DNA of 14,239 nt from Litoribrevibacter sp041590855. Its GTDB lineage: Bacteria; Pseudomonadota; Gammaproteobacteria; Pseudomonadales; Litoribrevibacteraceae. Both the position numbers and the translations under genes were made by a program. Of this stretch, positions 7,734 to 14,239 are shown piece after piece; positions within the stretch are counted from its first letter, which is position 1, and every line of letters begins with the position of its first letter. The notes beneath the pieces were generated by a model, which had not been told where the DNA came from, searched no databases, and saw only the letters and a program-made list of their open reading frames with translations. The stretch is taken from NCBI GenBank assembly GCA_041590855.1, contig JBFHTA010000081.1, forward strand, positions 1-14,239, read 5' to 3'.

Positions 7734-8342
7734 CTAACCACCAGTGAGTCGTTGATAGGCTTGCTGGATTTCTACAAACCGGTCAGCATCACCGCCCTTA
7801 TCGGGGTGATGTTGCTGGCTGAGTTGTCTATAGCGTTGCTTGATCTCTGCCACAGTGACGGGGTGAACCAGCCCGAGGGTGGCTAAATCGCTGTCTTCAA
7901 AGTTAACCAGCAGCATGCGTTCCCAAAAGCTGTTTAACAGTGCTTCGATGTCTTCTTCCGTCTGATTAAAGTTCTGCCAATCAAGATAATACGTAGCAAG
8001 TTCATCGACCTGTGAGAGTTGAGTCTCGGTCTGATCTTTTGCGGTCATTGGCGTCTTGCAAACCTTGAGCGATGAAATTTCATAGCGGGCATCTTGTCGT
8101 GTTGTTTGCTGCCGGTATAAAGAATTCATCACCACAAAGTTGGTTTCAAACAAAGCGGTCGATCCGGAAAGTGGACGCTCATCCAACACAGCATGAGGTG
8201 GTTGGGCCAACTGCTTGATTAATTCATACAAAGACAGCCCGTTAGGGTGGTTGGTAAGAATGTGATCCACGGCTTGGTCGAGTCGCGTCAGAGCATCTCT
8301 GGACCAAGGCGTATGCGATTGATGTTCAAGAAATGAATTCAT
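7734..8342 (-). CDS. DnaJ-related protein with C-terminal J-domain
   Basis: A 202-residue cytoplasmic protein. The N-terminal part (about 5-130) resembles the DnaJ-related domain found ahead of a J-domain in gammaproteobacteria (HTPWSRDALTRLDQAVDHIL near the start and PLSGSTALFETNFVVMNSLYRQ in the middle). The last 50 or so residues form a short J-domain with EIKQRYRQLSQQ and the essential HPD motif at H179-D181, followed by KGGDADRFVEIQQAYQRL. The HPD motif stimulates ATP hydrolysis by DnaK-type Hsp70 chaperones, so this should be a co-chaperone; its client is unknown. The protein lacks the Gly/Phe and zinc-finger regions of true DnaJ. The ribosome site before ATG at 8342 is weak, but no better start is seen. 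It faces acs tail to tail and is divergent from ttcA. Confidence 0.87.
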   Translation of the reverse strand: MNSFLEHQSHTPWSRDALTRLDQAVDHILTNHPNGLSLYELIKQLAQPPHAVLDERPLSGSTALFETNFVVMNSLYRQQTTRQDARYEISSLKVCKTPMTAKDQTETQLSQVDELATYYLDWQNFNQTEEDIEALLNSFWERMLLVNFEDSDLATLGLVHPVTVAEIKQRYRQLSQQHHPDKGGDADRFVEIQQAYQRLTGG

Positions 8343-8430
8343 GGGCGTTCTGTTGATTGTGCTCTATCTACCATCGGTTTCTTGCCAATGCTGTGGAATA
8401 TCGGTTTACTTTTCGAACAGTTTTCGGTAA

Positions 8431-8453
8431 AACCGCGCTTTGTTTTCGCGGTT
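8431..8453. promoter_or_regulatory. Perfect 7-bp inverted repeat upstream of ttcA
   Basis: AACCGCG (8431-8437) and CGCGGTT (8447-8453) form a perfect inverted repeat with a nine-base spacer. It lies in the gap between the divergent J-domain gene and ttcA, where the -35 of a TATACT promoter would fall. It could be an operator; no plus-strand T-run follows, so a ttcA-side terminator is unlikely. Confidence 0.35.
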
Positions 8454-8469
8454 CTTCATTCGCTCCGAA

Positions 8470-8475
8470 TATACT
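8470..8475 (+). promoter_or_regulatory. Candidate -10 element of ttcA
   Basis: TATACT matches the -10 consensus in five of six positions and lies about 40 bases before the ttcA start. The -35 position is poor and overlaps the inverted repeat at 8431-8453, so this promoter may need help from a regulator. This is only a candidate. Confidence 0.35.
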
Positions 8476-8515
8476 TCGCGCCCATCTCACTATTTAGCTG
8501 TAAAAAGAGGCTTCT

Positions 8516-9442
8516 ATGACAACCCTAACGCCTGCCGAACAAAAAGCAAAGCTGGAACTTAATAAGCTCCAAAAACGTCTTCGTCGTGACGTAGGAAAGG
8601 CCATCGCTGATTTCAATATGATTGAAGAAGGCGATCGGGTGATGGTGTGTTTGTCCGGAGGTAAAGACAGTTATACCTTGTTGGATATTCTGATGAATCT
8701 TCAACACAGCGCGCCGGTCAATTTTGAGCTGATTGCGGTGAATATGGATCAGAAGCAGCCTGGCTTTCCGGAACATGTCTTACCCGAGTATCTGGAAGCG
8801 CTGGGTATTCGCTATCACATCATCAATAAAGATACGTACAGCATCGTTAAAGAGAAGGTACCGGAAGGTAAGACTACGTGCGCGTTATGCTCCCGTTTGC
8901 GTCGAGGTACCTTGTACGGCTTTGCCGAGCGCATTGGCGCGACCAAGATTGCATTAGGGCATCATCGTGATGACATTCTGGAAACTATGATGTTGAACAT
9001 GTTTTACGGTGGCAAGATGAAAGGTATGCCGCCAAAGCTTCTATCAGATGATGGTAAGCACATTGTGATTCGGCCTCTGGCGTACAGCAAAGAAAAAGAC
9101 ATTGAGCGCTATGCGCAGGCCAAGCAGTTCCCGATCATTCCTTGCAATCTCTGTGGTTCGCAGGAGAACCTGCAGCGTCAGGCGATTAAGCAGATGCTTC
9201 AGGGGTGGGATAAACAGTTCCCGGGGCGTTTGGAGAATATGTTCCGTGCCATGCAAAACCTTACTTTGTCGCACATGGCGGATACCACCAAATATAATTT
9301 CACAGAGCTAGAGATTACCGGGCGACCCGTGGAAGACGGAGATACGGCCTTTGATCCGATTGATTTTCCTAAGATGGTTGAGGCGGATACTTCGGAATAT
9401 GTGGCTGCCGGTCAACAGATTGAAGTGCTTGAAGTGAAATAG
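8516..9442 (+). CDS. ttcA: tRNA 2-thiocytidine(32) synthetase TtcA
   Basis: A 308-residue cytoplasmic enzyme that puts sulfur on cytidine 32 of some tRNAs, using ATP to activate the base and an Fe-S cluster in sulfur transfer. The PP-loop ATP-binding motif SGGKDS is at 47-52. The conserved cysteine pairs are C122/C125 (TCALCSRLRRG) and C210/C213 (PCNLCGSQ); in E. coli TtcA, C122, C125 and one of the later pair bind the cluster. GHHRDD at 149-153, typical of the family, is also present. Length agrees with known TtcA proteins. The start has an AGAGG site five bases upstream. The gene stands alone and ends at a strong hairpin terminator. Confidence 0.97.
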   Translation: MTTLTPAEQKAKLELNKLQKRLRRDVGKAIADFNMIEEGDRVMVCLSGGKDSYTLLDILMNLQHSAPVNFELIAVNMDQKQPGFPEHVLPEYLEALGIRYHIINKDTYSIVKEKVPEGKTTCALCSRLRRGTLYGFAERIGATKIALGHHRDDILETMMLNMFYGGKMKGMPPKLLSDDGKHIVIRPLAYSKEKDIERYAQAKQFPIIPCNLCGSQENLQRQAIKQMLQGWDKQFPGRLENMFRAMQNLTLSHMADTTKYNFTELEITGRPVEDGDTAFDPIDFPKMVEADTSEYVAAGQQIEVLEVK

Positions 9443-9446
9443 TAAT

Positions 9447-9474
9447 AAAAAACCCCGCGAAATGCGGGGTTTTT
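9447..9474. terminator. Strong bidirectional intrinsic terminator
   Basis: CCCCGC (9453-9458) pairs with GCGGGG (9464-9469) around a five-base loop, flanked by an A-run (9447-9452) and a T-run (9470-9474). Read either way it gives a GC-rich hairpin followed by U residues, so it can end both ttcA, which stops at 9442, and the minus-strand gene that stops at 9497. Confidence 0.92.
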
Positions 9475-9496
9475 ACCTTAACAAAGAGGTGGTCAA

Positions 9497-10384
9497 TTAA
9501 TGGCCAAAGATGTGGAGCTTAGTTCCATGCAACTGTAGGTCATCAATTTTCACACTGCCGATCGACGCATTACCGATTTCGATATTGCCAAAGCCCATAT
9601 CAGCTTCGAAAGGCGTGTCTACACCACCGTTTCCGTAGAGAGAGATACTCAGTACATCGTCAGACGTAGTGGCACCTGTTGAGTAGCCGTCTACTGCTTC
9701 GATGGTCAGACGTGCTACTGCACCACTGTTAGCAATGTCGAAGAAACCAAGCTCTTGGTCTTCATGGAAACCGCTACCTGCAATGTACATGTCTTCGATG
9801 GTCATACCCAAGGTCGGGATTTTCATGTCGATGTCATCAATAGCAAAAGAAATCTTGGCATTGATTTGACCGGTATTACCGTCATTTTTGATCTGCATGT
9901 ATGCCGCAGTAAAGTAACCTGTCATGCTGAAATCTTGAATCACAGTAGAAGACGTTTGGTTGTCTTGACTGATCAGCTTCATAGTGTCGAACGAAAGTCC
10001 GAAATCTACAGGGGAGGTACCCACACAACCAATACAGGTTGAGGTTGCGCCCATGTTGATTAACAGGTCACCATTGTTGTTAGAGTCGATGTCGATTCTC
10101 ATTTCATCCAGCTTGTCGCTAGGGTTGATTGAGCTGATGGTTCGACCAAAGAAAGTGTTTTTGTTAGCACCGCCAAACTGAACGTTTTCCAGCGCGATAC
10201 TACCCTCATCGGTATATCGGAATTCCCCGATATTGATCTTGGTTTCGAGTTCAATCGAAATACCCGATTGACCTACAGTTTCACCTAAAAACTCATCATT
10301 TAATGGCGTTAGATCCGCTGATGCAGCGATAGGCAAACTTAAGAGCGTTAGAGATAGTCCAGCTCTTTTGAGATAGCTAGTCAT
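9497..10384 (-). CDS. Exported DUF6160-like protein of unknown function
   Basis: A 295-residue exported protein. Residues 1-23 form a signal peptide (basic MTSYLKR, hydrophobic core, likely cut after ASA). The mature N-terminus, LTPLNDEFLGETVGQSGISIELETKINIGEF, resembles the DUF6160/FilA-type family, in which a short acidic helix and a GQ-G-I motif precede a beta-rich body; some relatives occur in Acinetobacter fil gene clusters linked to pili. The rest is strongly beta-patterned, with many alternating polar and hydrophobic residues, and is acidic. A CxxC (C117/C120) and an EF-hand-like stretch around D98-D106 are present; disulfide formation and calcium binding are only possibilities. A good AAGGA site lies eight bases before the ATG. 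No pilus genes are nearby. It follows another exported protein on the same strand after 130 bp and ends at the terminator shared with ttcA. Confidence 0.7.
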   Translation of the reverse strand: MTSYLKRAGLSLTLLSLPIAASADLTPLNDEFLGETVGQSGISIELETKINIGEFRYTDEGSIALENVQFGGANKNTFFGRTISSINPSDKLDEMRIDIDSNNNGDLLINMGATSTCIGCVGTSPVDFGLSFDTMKLISQDNQTSSTVIQDFSMTGYFTAAYMQIKNDGNTGQINAKISFAIDDIDMKIPTLGMTIEDMYIAGSGFHEDQELGFFDIANSGAVARLTIEAVDGYSTGATTSDDVLSISLYGNGGVDTPFEADMGFGNIEIGNASIGSVKIDDLQLHGTKLHIFGH

Positions 10385-10514
10385 AGAGCGTTCCTTCGTT
10401 TTTTTTGTTATTTTTTGTTAAGGTCTTCTAAAGGGTATATGAATGGCCGTAAATATCAATGTTCTACCCAAGACTTTGTCCTGAAAAAGCAGTTAATTGG
10501 GACTTGAGAGTAAC

Positions 10515-11174
10515 TTATTCCGTTTTTCCAACTTTAGTTTGGTATGCCCAATAAAAGACCTCTGAAGGTATTTCAGATGTTACGGGTGGTGAATAGCTGA
10601 CAACTTCATTAATGACGCTCACTTCCGTTGCAATGGCCAGGGCCACTCCGCTGGCGTGTTCCAGTTTTCCGATAATGGCTTTTTCAAAAACGCCGTCAAC
10701 CGTTGGTAGATCGCTGGTCATATAGTAAACAGCGCAGGCAAAGATTTTTTGTTCTTTTGCCAGATTGATCATTGTTGATTGAATCGCGCTCACGGTTTTT
10801 TCAGGTTCTGCCCCAATCTCGTTGTTTACCTGAATGAAGTTGATATTTCCGGACGTGCTGACGATAGCACCAAAGGGGGTAAAGGTTCCGCTCTTACTTA
10901 GCTCAGATTCGGCTTTTTGATAGGTGTTGTTAAACAGCAAGTTCAATTGTTGAATGCTTTTTTGAGTGATTTCGCGTTGTGCGTTCTGGTCTGCTGCGCT
11001 GGAGGCCTCGTCTGAGGTATTGGCCACGTGGTGATCCGTTTTGACTTCCTGTGCTGATGTCGCTGGTTCTGAGGTTTCAGATGACGGTGTTTCAGAAGAA
11101 AGCGTCGTTTTGACTTGGTCTGCGTGACCGAAAACAGGAGTTAGCAGCAAAAAGCAAAAAAATAAGCGTTGCAT
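10515..11174 (-). CDS. Exported protein of unknown function
   Basis: I do not recognise this family with confidence. From ATG at 11174 it is 219 residues. The first 18 or so (MQRLFFCFLLLTPVFGHA) look like a signal peptide ending at HA. A low-complexity linker rich in Ser, Thr, Glu and Ala follows (about 20-65). The C-terminal part (about 75-219) appears to be a compact alpha/beta domain; its stretches FGAIVSTSGNINFIQ, KIFACAVYYMT and KLEHASGVALAIATEV recall a pattern seen in uncharacterised bacterial proteins, but I cannot name it. An upstream in-frame ATG at 11189 would add five residues; neither start has a clear ribosome site, and I prefer 11174 for the cleaner signal peptide. The gene is divergent from fabR and lies 130 bp before the DUF6160-like gene on the same strand; no terminator is evident between them, so they could be co-transcribed. 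Confidence 0.75.
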   Translation of the reverse strand: MQRLFFCFLLLTPVFGHADQVKTTLSSETPSSETSEPATSAQEVKTDHHVANTSDEASSAADQNAQREITQKSIQQLNLLFNNTYQKAESELSKSGTFTPFGAIVSTSGNINFIQVNNEIGAEPEKTVSAIQSTMINLAKEQKIFACAVYYMTSDLPTVDGVFEKAIIGKLEHASGVALAIATEVSVINEVVSYSPPVTSEIPSEVFYWAYQTKVGKTE

Positions 11175-11225
11175 TCCGGGGTGTCCCATTTGTTGTTATT
11201 TAAAAACCAGAATACAATTTCCGCC

Positions 11226-11255
11226 TTGCCCATTACAAACTCTTTGTAGTGTTAT
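11226..11255 (+). promoter_or_regulatory. Probable fabR promoter
   Basis: TTGCCC (11226-11231) and TGTTAT (11250-11255) give a sigma-70-like pair with an 18-base spacer, each with four of six consensus bases, about 30 bases before the fabR start. The spacer holds a perfect palindrome. The match is modest; the position and the palindrome raise its credibility. Confidence 0.45.
11234..11248. promoter_or_regulatory. Palindromic operator candidate at fabR
   Basis: TACAAA and TTTGTA form a perfect 6-bp inverted repeat around CTC, set between the -35 and -10 hexamers of the likely fabR promoter and in the gap shared with the divergent exported-protein gene. TetR proteins often control their own promoter through such a site, so FabR autoregulation is the natural guess. 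The sequence does not closely match the FabR site known from E. coli. Confidence 0.45.
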
Positions 11256-11285
11256 CCCAACAGACTTATTAACTTTGGAAGTAGT

Positions 11286-11915
11286 ATGTCAATACGAGCA
11301 GAGCAGAAGGAAAAAACCCGTCGCGCGATTATGGAGGCCGCATTAAAGCAGATTGGTCAGGATAAGGCGTTTTCCAATTTGAGTTTGCGGGAAGTTGCTC
11401 GAGAGGCGGGTATCGCACCTACCTCCTTTTATCGTCACTTTCAGGATTTAGATGAACTGGGGCTGGCACTGGTGGATGAAGCCGGTTTGTCTTTGCGACA
11501 GCTGATGCGCAAAGCTCGAAAACGCATTGCAGAAAATGGCACAGCCATTCGAACGTCTGTTGAAACCTTCCTGGAGTTTTTGCACTCCAATCCTAATCTG
11601 TATCGCTTGTTGCTTCGTGAAAAGGCAGGTATTTCTGCGGAATTAAGACAGGCCATTCAAAGAGAAATAGAGCACTTTGTTTCTGAATTAACAGAGCATT
11701 TGGCAGCGCAAGCCAAGATGCGAGGCCAGACGCTTTATCGTCACGATTTGGTGGCCCAGGCTATGGTAACGATTGTATTCAACCAAGGTGCAGATGCTTT
11801 GGATAAGACTAAGGCACAGAAAAAGTTAATGGGCGAAGAAATGATCACCCAGCTGCGTATGTTGATGTTGGGGTCTGAACTCGTCGCAAAAGATGCCAAA
11901 AGTTTGGTCGATTGA
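11286..11915 (+). CDS. fabR: TetR-family repressor of unsaturated fatty acid synthesis
   Basis: A 209-residue DNA-binding repressor. The N-terminal region (about 1-60) closely follows E. coli FabR: RAEQKEKTRR, then SLREVAREAGIAPTSFYRHF as the helix-turn-helix, then DLDELGLALVDEAG. The similarity continues through RIAENGTAIRTSVETFLEF and NPNLYRLLLRE into the ligand domain, and QAMVTIVFNQGADALD is near the C-terminus. E. coli FabR represses fabA and fabB in response to the acyl chain pool and so sets the balance of unsaturated to saturated membrane lipids; the same role is likely here, although no target genes lie in the window. Length is typical. The start has GGAAG about eight bases upstream. 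A palindrome lies within its probable promoter. Confidence 0.95.
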   Translation: MSIRAEQKEKTRRAIMEAALKQIGQDKAFSNLSLREVAREAGIAPTSFYRHFQDLDELGLALVDEAGLSLRQLMRKARKRIAENGTAIRTSVETFLEFLHSNPNLYRLLLREKAGISAELRQAIQREIEHFVSELTEHLAAQAKMRGQTLYRHDLVAQAMVTIVFNQGADALDKTKAQKKLMGEEMITQLRMLMLGSELVAKDAKSLVD

Positions 11916-11948
11916 TGCGCTAATTTGGGTATGTTTAATTAAAAACGA

Positions 11949-11965
11949 AGCACAAAATTGGTGCG
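11949..11965. promoter_or_regulatory. NtrC-like binding site upstream of glnK
   Basis: The 17-bp AGCACAAAATTGGTGCG has two half-sites, AGCACAA and TGGTGCG, around three bases. It matches the enteric NtrC site TGCACCA-N3-TGGTGCA at most positions, including GCAC and GGTGC. Its centre lies about 130 bases before the predicted sigma-54 start, the distance of NtrC enhancers at glnA in E. coli. The match and the position agree. Confidence 0.6.
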
Positions 11966-11999
11966 TTATTCTATTGTGTGCTTCATATTGGTTCTGTAT

Positions 12000-12020
12000 T
12001 GCGCCTCTTTCTGAGGCGTA
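12000..12020 (+). terminator. Hairpin downstream of fabR, possible weak terminator
   Basis: TTGCGCCTC and GAGGCGTAA pair around TTTCT as a nine-base-pair stem with one G-T wobble. It lies between fabR and the glnK promoter, so it could end fabR transcription. The following bases are only partly T-rich (ATTCTCTAT), so its strength is doubtful. Confidence 0.4.
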
Positions 12021-12059
12021 AATTCTCTATATTATCGATAAATACTGGGTTTTAAGAAA

Positions 12060-12076
12060 TTGGCCCTATTTTTGTA
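12060..12076 (+). promoter_or_regulatory. Sigma-54-like promoter of glnK-amtB
   Basis: TTGGCCC (12060-12066) and TTGTA (12072-12076) resemble the -24 and -12 elements of sigma-54 promoters, with the invariant GG and the -12 GT (usually GC) separated by exactly ten bases. The -12 element is imperfect. Start of transcription would be near 12087, about 50 bases before glnK, and an NtrC-like site lies upstream. Confidence 0.6.
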
Positions 12077-12136
12077 TGCCCCATAACGATGCGTTTTATA
12101 ATAATTAATTGATTAAGTGCACTCTATGGGGGAGGC

Positions 12137-12475
12137 ATGAAACTAGTAACAGCAATTATCAAACCTTTTAAGTTGGATGATGTGCGAGAAGCCTTGGCCG
12201 ATGTTGGCGTGCAGGGGCTGACTGTTGAAGAAGTAAAGGGGTTTGGTCGCCAGAAAGGCCACACTGAACTTTACCGAGGTGCAGAGTACATCATAGATTT
12301 TGTTCCTAAGGTGAAACTCCAGGTCGCTGTCTCGGATGAGCAAGTAGACTCGGTGATTGACGCCATCATTAATTCAGCGAATACCAATAAGATTGGTGAC
12401 GGAAAGATCTTCGTTGCTGATCTTGAGCGTGTAGTACGCATACGTACTGGCGAGCAGGACGACGCTGCGCTGTAG
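12137..12475 (+). CDS. glnK: Nitrogen regulatory protein PII (GlnK)
   Basis: A 112-residue PII signal protein, full length for the family. It is a trimer that senses ATP/ADP and 2-oxoglutarate. The T-loop (about 37-55) contains Y51 in RGAEYIIDF, the uridylylation site; the B-loop NKIGDGKIF at 84-92 and R101/R103 form the nucleotide site. It is followed after 64 bp by amtB on the same strand, the usual glnK-amtB arrangement, in which unmodified GlnK plugs the ammonium channel when nitrogen is ample. A GlnB-type paralogue elsewhere cannot be excluded, but its pairing with amtB favours glnK. A GGGGGAGG site precedes the ATG. NtrC and sigma-54 sites upstream suggest induction under nitrogen limitation. 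Confidence 0.96.
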   Translation: MKLVTAIIKPFKLDDVREALADVGVQGLTVEEVKGFGRQKGHTELYRGAEYIIDFVPKVKLQVAVSDEQVDSVIDAIINSANTNKIGDGKIFVADLERVVRIRTGEQDDAAL

Positions 12476-12539
12476 CATCAATACACTCATATCTTGATAT
12501 CTAATTTTCTCGATTAAAAACAGTTTTAGGGGAAAGAAC

Positions 12540-13841
12540 GTGAATTTTGTTAAACAAATTCTGCTCCTTGTTGGTGCAGGTCTGTTGCCATCTGTGGCTA
12601 TGGCTGATGAGTTAAACGGCGCGAATACTGCGTGGATTCTAACGTCCACGGCGTTGGTGTTAATGATGACGCTACCGGGGCTATCACTGTTTTATGCGGG
12701 CTTGGTACGCGTAAAGAACGTATTGTCTGTGTTGATGCAGTGCTTTGCGATTGCTTGTGTGGCGTCTTTGTTGTGGATGATCGTTGGCTATAGTTTGGCG
12801 TTTACTGATGGCGGTAGCTTGAATAGTTGGATCGGCGGTCTTTCCAATGTGTTTTTGGCGGGTGTGCAGGAAGAAACGCTGTCAGGTGATATTCCGGAAT
12901 CCGTCTTTGTGATGTTCCAAATGACCTTTGCCATTATTACTCCTGCTTTGATGGTGGGTGCGTTTGCGGAACGTATGAAGTTCTCTGCCATGCTGATTTT
13001 CAGTGCCGTATGGTTGTTGTTGGTGTATGTGCCTGTTACCCACTGGGTTTGGGGCGGTGGCTGGTTGGCTCAAAAGGGCCTACTGGACTTCGCGGGCGGT
13101 ACAGTAGTACATATTACGGCGGGTGTCGGTGCCTTGGTTGCGGCTATGGTACTGGGTAATCGTAATGGTTATGGTAAAACGCCGATGCCTCCGCATAACT
13201 TAACAATGACCGTAACCGGTGCCGGTATGTTGTGGGTCGGCTGGTTTGGGTTTAATGCGGGTAGCGCATTAGCTGCGAACGGCGATGCCGGTATGGCGAT
13301 GTTGGTGACCCATATTTCAGCGGCCTGTGGTTCGTTGGCGTGGATGACCATTGAGTGGATTCGCCATGGTAAGCCGTCTGTATTGGGGATTGTGACCGGT
13401 ATGGTTGCTGGTTTGGGCACGATTACGCCAGCTTCCGGGTTTGTTGGACCAGGTGGTGCTGTGATTATTGGCTTCACAGCGGGCATCGTGTGCTATTTCA
13501 TGACCGCCTGGATCAAGAATGGCCTCAAGATTGATGACTCTCTGGACGTTTTCCCGGTGCACGGTGTAGGTGGTATCTTGGGTACTTTCCTGGCAGGTAT
13601 TTTTGCTTCAACCGAGCTGGGTGTGTTCAGTGGCCAAGGTTTTGCTGAAGTAAATCCTACTATGTTGGATCAGATTGGTGTGCAAGTGTTAGGTATTGTG
13701 GCTACCTTTGTTTATACCGCGATCATTTCATACATTATCTTGAAGATCATTGATGCTGTGCTTGGTTTGCGTGTGGACAAAGATACCGAAACTGAAGGTT
13801 TGGATCTGCGTGAGCACGATGAACGCGGATACATTATTTAA
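12540..13841 (+). CDS. amtB: Ammonium channel AmtB
   Basis: A 433-residue inner-membrane channel that conducts ammonia/ammonium and probably forms trimers. Translation starts at GTG, preceded by GGGGAAAG at good distance; the next in-frame Met is at residue 21, inside the signal peptide region. The first 22 residues form a signal peptide cut after AMA, as in many Amt proteins, leaving about eleven membrane segments. Conserved pore residues are D183 and H191 (LLDFAGGTVVHITAG) and H341 (DVFPVHGVGG), equivalent to D160, H168 and H318 of mature E. coli AmtB. The cytoplasmic tail is short and charged. It follows glnK by 64 bp and is probably co-transcribed from the sigma-54-like promoter, with a strong terminator 48 bases after the stop codon. 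Confidence 0.97.
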   Translation: MNFVKQILLLVGAGLLPSVAMADELNGANTAWILTSTALVLMMTLPGLSLFYAGLVRVKNVLSVLMQCFAIACVASLLWMIVGYSLAFTDGGSLNSWIGGLSNVFLAGVQEETLSGDIPESVFVMFQMTFAIITPALMVGAFAERMKFSAMLIFSAVWLLLVYVPVTHWVWGGGWLAQKGLLDFAGGTVVHITAGVGALVAAMVLGNRNGYGKTPMPPHNLTMTVTGAGMLWVGWFGFNAGSALAANGDAGMAMLVTHISAACGSLAWMTIEWIRHGKPSVLGIVTGMVAGLGTITPASGFVGPGGAVIIGFTAGIVCYFMTAWIKNGLKIDDSLDVFPVHGVGGILGTFLAGIFASTELGVFSGQGFAEVNPTMLDQIGVQVLGIVATFVYTAIISYIILKIIDAVLGLRVDKDTETEGLDLREHDERGYII

Positions 13842-13888
13842 GATTATGTGGGCTTAACGAATCTGCCCTGATCTTATTTACTGGATCA

Positions 13889-13927
13889 GAAAACCCCATG
13901 AGCTGATGGTTCATGGGGTTTTCTTTT
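13889..13927. terminator. Strong intrinsic terminator after amtB, probably bidirectional
   Basis: GAAAACCCCATGA (13889-13901) and TCATGGGGTTTTC (13911-13923) form a perfect 13-bp stem with a nine-base loop, followed by TTTT. The A-run in the left arm gives U residues in the other direction, so it may also end the minus-strand LysR gene that stops at 13936. A smaller 6-bp inverted repeat (13868-13873 with 13884-13889) touches its left side. Confidence 0.92.
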
Positions 13928-13935
13928 ATGCGTCT

Positions 13936-14239
13936 TTACTGCTCCAGAATGGTTTCGGCGTATCGTCGGATATTGTCTGTTAACGATTTATTCAGTTCGG
14001 TTTTCAGGTTCCAGACGTGCCAATACAAGGGGATGTCCAGCGTTTGTTCCGGAACCAGCTCCACCACCTGGTGGGAGTCGAGCAGTGGGCGGCTTTGAAT
14101 GTCCGGCGCCATTCCCCAGCCGTAACCACGGCAAATCAAATCAAGATACGATTCTGTCGATGGAATACGGTGTTTAAGGCCGATGTCTGAGGTTTTGAAG
14201 TATCGCTCCATGTAATGTTTTTGGAGGTCGTCTTTGTGA
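13936..14239 (-). CDS. LysR-family regulator, ArgP-like, C-terminal part only
   Basis: The frame is open to the right edge, so the N-terminal DNA-binding domain and start lie outside the window; about 101 residues are seen. They match the end of the ligand-binding domain of ArgP-type LysR proteins: KDDLQKHYMERYF, then IPSTESYLDLICRGYGWGMAPD, then VELVPEQTLDIPLYWHVWNLKTEL, the LYWH motif being typical of ArgP. In E. coli, ArgP binds lysine or arginine and controls argO, an arginine exporter gene. ATG at 14211 is internal, not the start. No argO-like gene is visible here. Confidence is high for LysR and moderate for ArgP type. Confidence 0.8.
   Translation of the reverse strand, partial: HKDDLQKHYMERYFKTSDIGLKHRIPSTESYLDLICRGYGWGMAPDIQSRPLLDSHQVVELVPEQTLDIPLYWHVWNLKTELNKSLTDNIRRYAETILEQ

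Noticed and set aside
10385..10514. Search for a terminator or clear promoter between the two exported-protein genes
   Set aside because: Only short matches such as CCCAA/TTGGG with a long loop, and no properly spaced -35/-10 pair, were found.
12021..12060. Possible IHF site between the NtrC-like site and the sigma-54 promoter
   Set aside because: The stretch is AT-rich but lacks the conserved ATCAA/TTR spacing of an IHF site.
12126..12140. Four-codon frame ATG GGG GAG GCA TGA overlapping the glnK start
   Set aside because: It is built from the Shine-Dalgarno purines and has no ribosome site of its own; a translational coupling leader is possible but most likely chance.
1..14239. Mobile elements, CRISPR arrays, toxin-antitoxin or phage-defence genes
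   Set aside because: All larger frames are accounted for by housekeeping or signalling genes; no transposase, spacer-repeat pattern, integrase or att-like repeat was seen on either strand.

Overview
The window reads as a chromosomal segment of a marine-type gammaproteobacterium. I base this on the protein families (FabR and TtcA closely like the E. coli proteins, the glnK-amtB pair, a DnaJ-related protein, an ArgP-like LysR regulator, and a three-domain response regulator like Pseudomonas HsbR) and on moderate GC content judged by eye. I cannot name the genus. There is no sign of prophage, insertion sequences, CRISPR arrays, rRNA or tRNA genes, and no gene-free stretch longer than 300 bases.

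Layout, left to right. (1) On the minus strand, running off the left edge, is a DUF454/YbaN-like membrane protein with a repetitive hydrophilic tail. (2) On the plus strand is a receiver-phosphatase-kinase regulator (REC + PP2C/SpoIIE + RsbW-like ATPase). It converges on a minus-strand YecA/UPF0149-like protein, which is divergent from a plus-strand membrane hybrid histidine kinase. (3) On the plus strand is acs (acetyl-CoA synthetase), preceded by a leader with four 16-bp tandem repeats and convergent with a minus-strand DnaJ-related J-domain protein. (4) On the plus strand is ttcA (tRNA 2-thiocytidine synthesis), closed by a strong bidirectional terminator shared with two minus-strand genes for exported proteins: a DUF6160-like protein and an unrecognised one. 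(5) On the plus strand is fabR, a TetR-family repressor of unsaturated fatty acid synthesis, with a palindrome inside its probable promoter. (6) On the plus strand is the nitrogen-sensing pair glnK-amtB, preceded by a good NtrC-like site and a sigma-54-like promoter and ended by a strong terminator. (7) On the minus strand, running off the right edge, is the C-terminal part of an ArgP-like LysR regulator.

The genes are mostly single transcription units. The clear functional module is glnK-amtB: ammonium transport gated by PII, with visible nitrogen-control sites. Two signalling proteins (the REC-PP2C-ATPase regulator and the hybrid kinase) sit near each other but lack the partners they need (STAS antagonist, Hpt or cognate regulator) in this window. 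I found no convincing new multi-gene system. The points most worth a second look are the acs leader repeats, the orphan partner-switching regulator, the operator-like palindrome at fabR, and the two exported proteins of unknown role.
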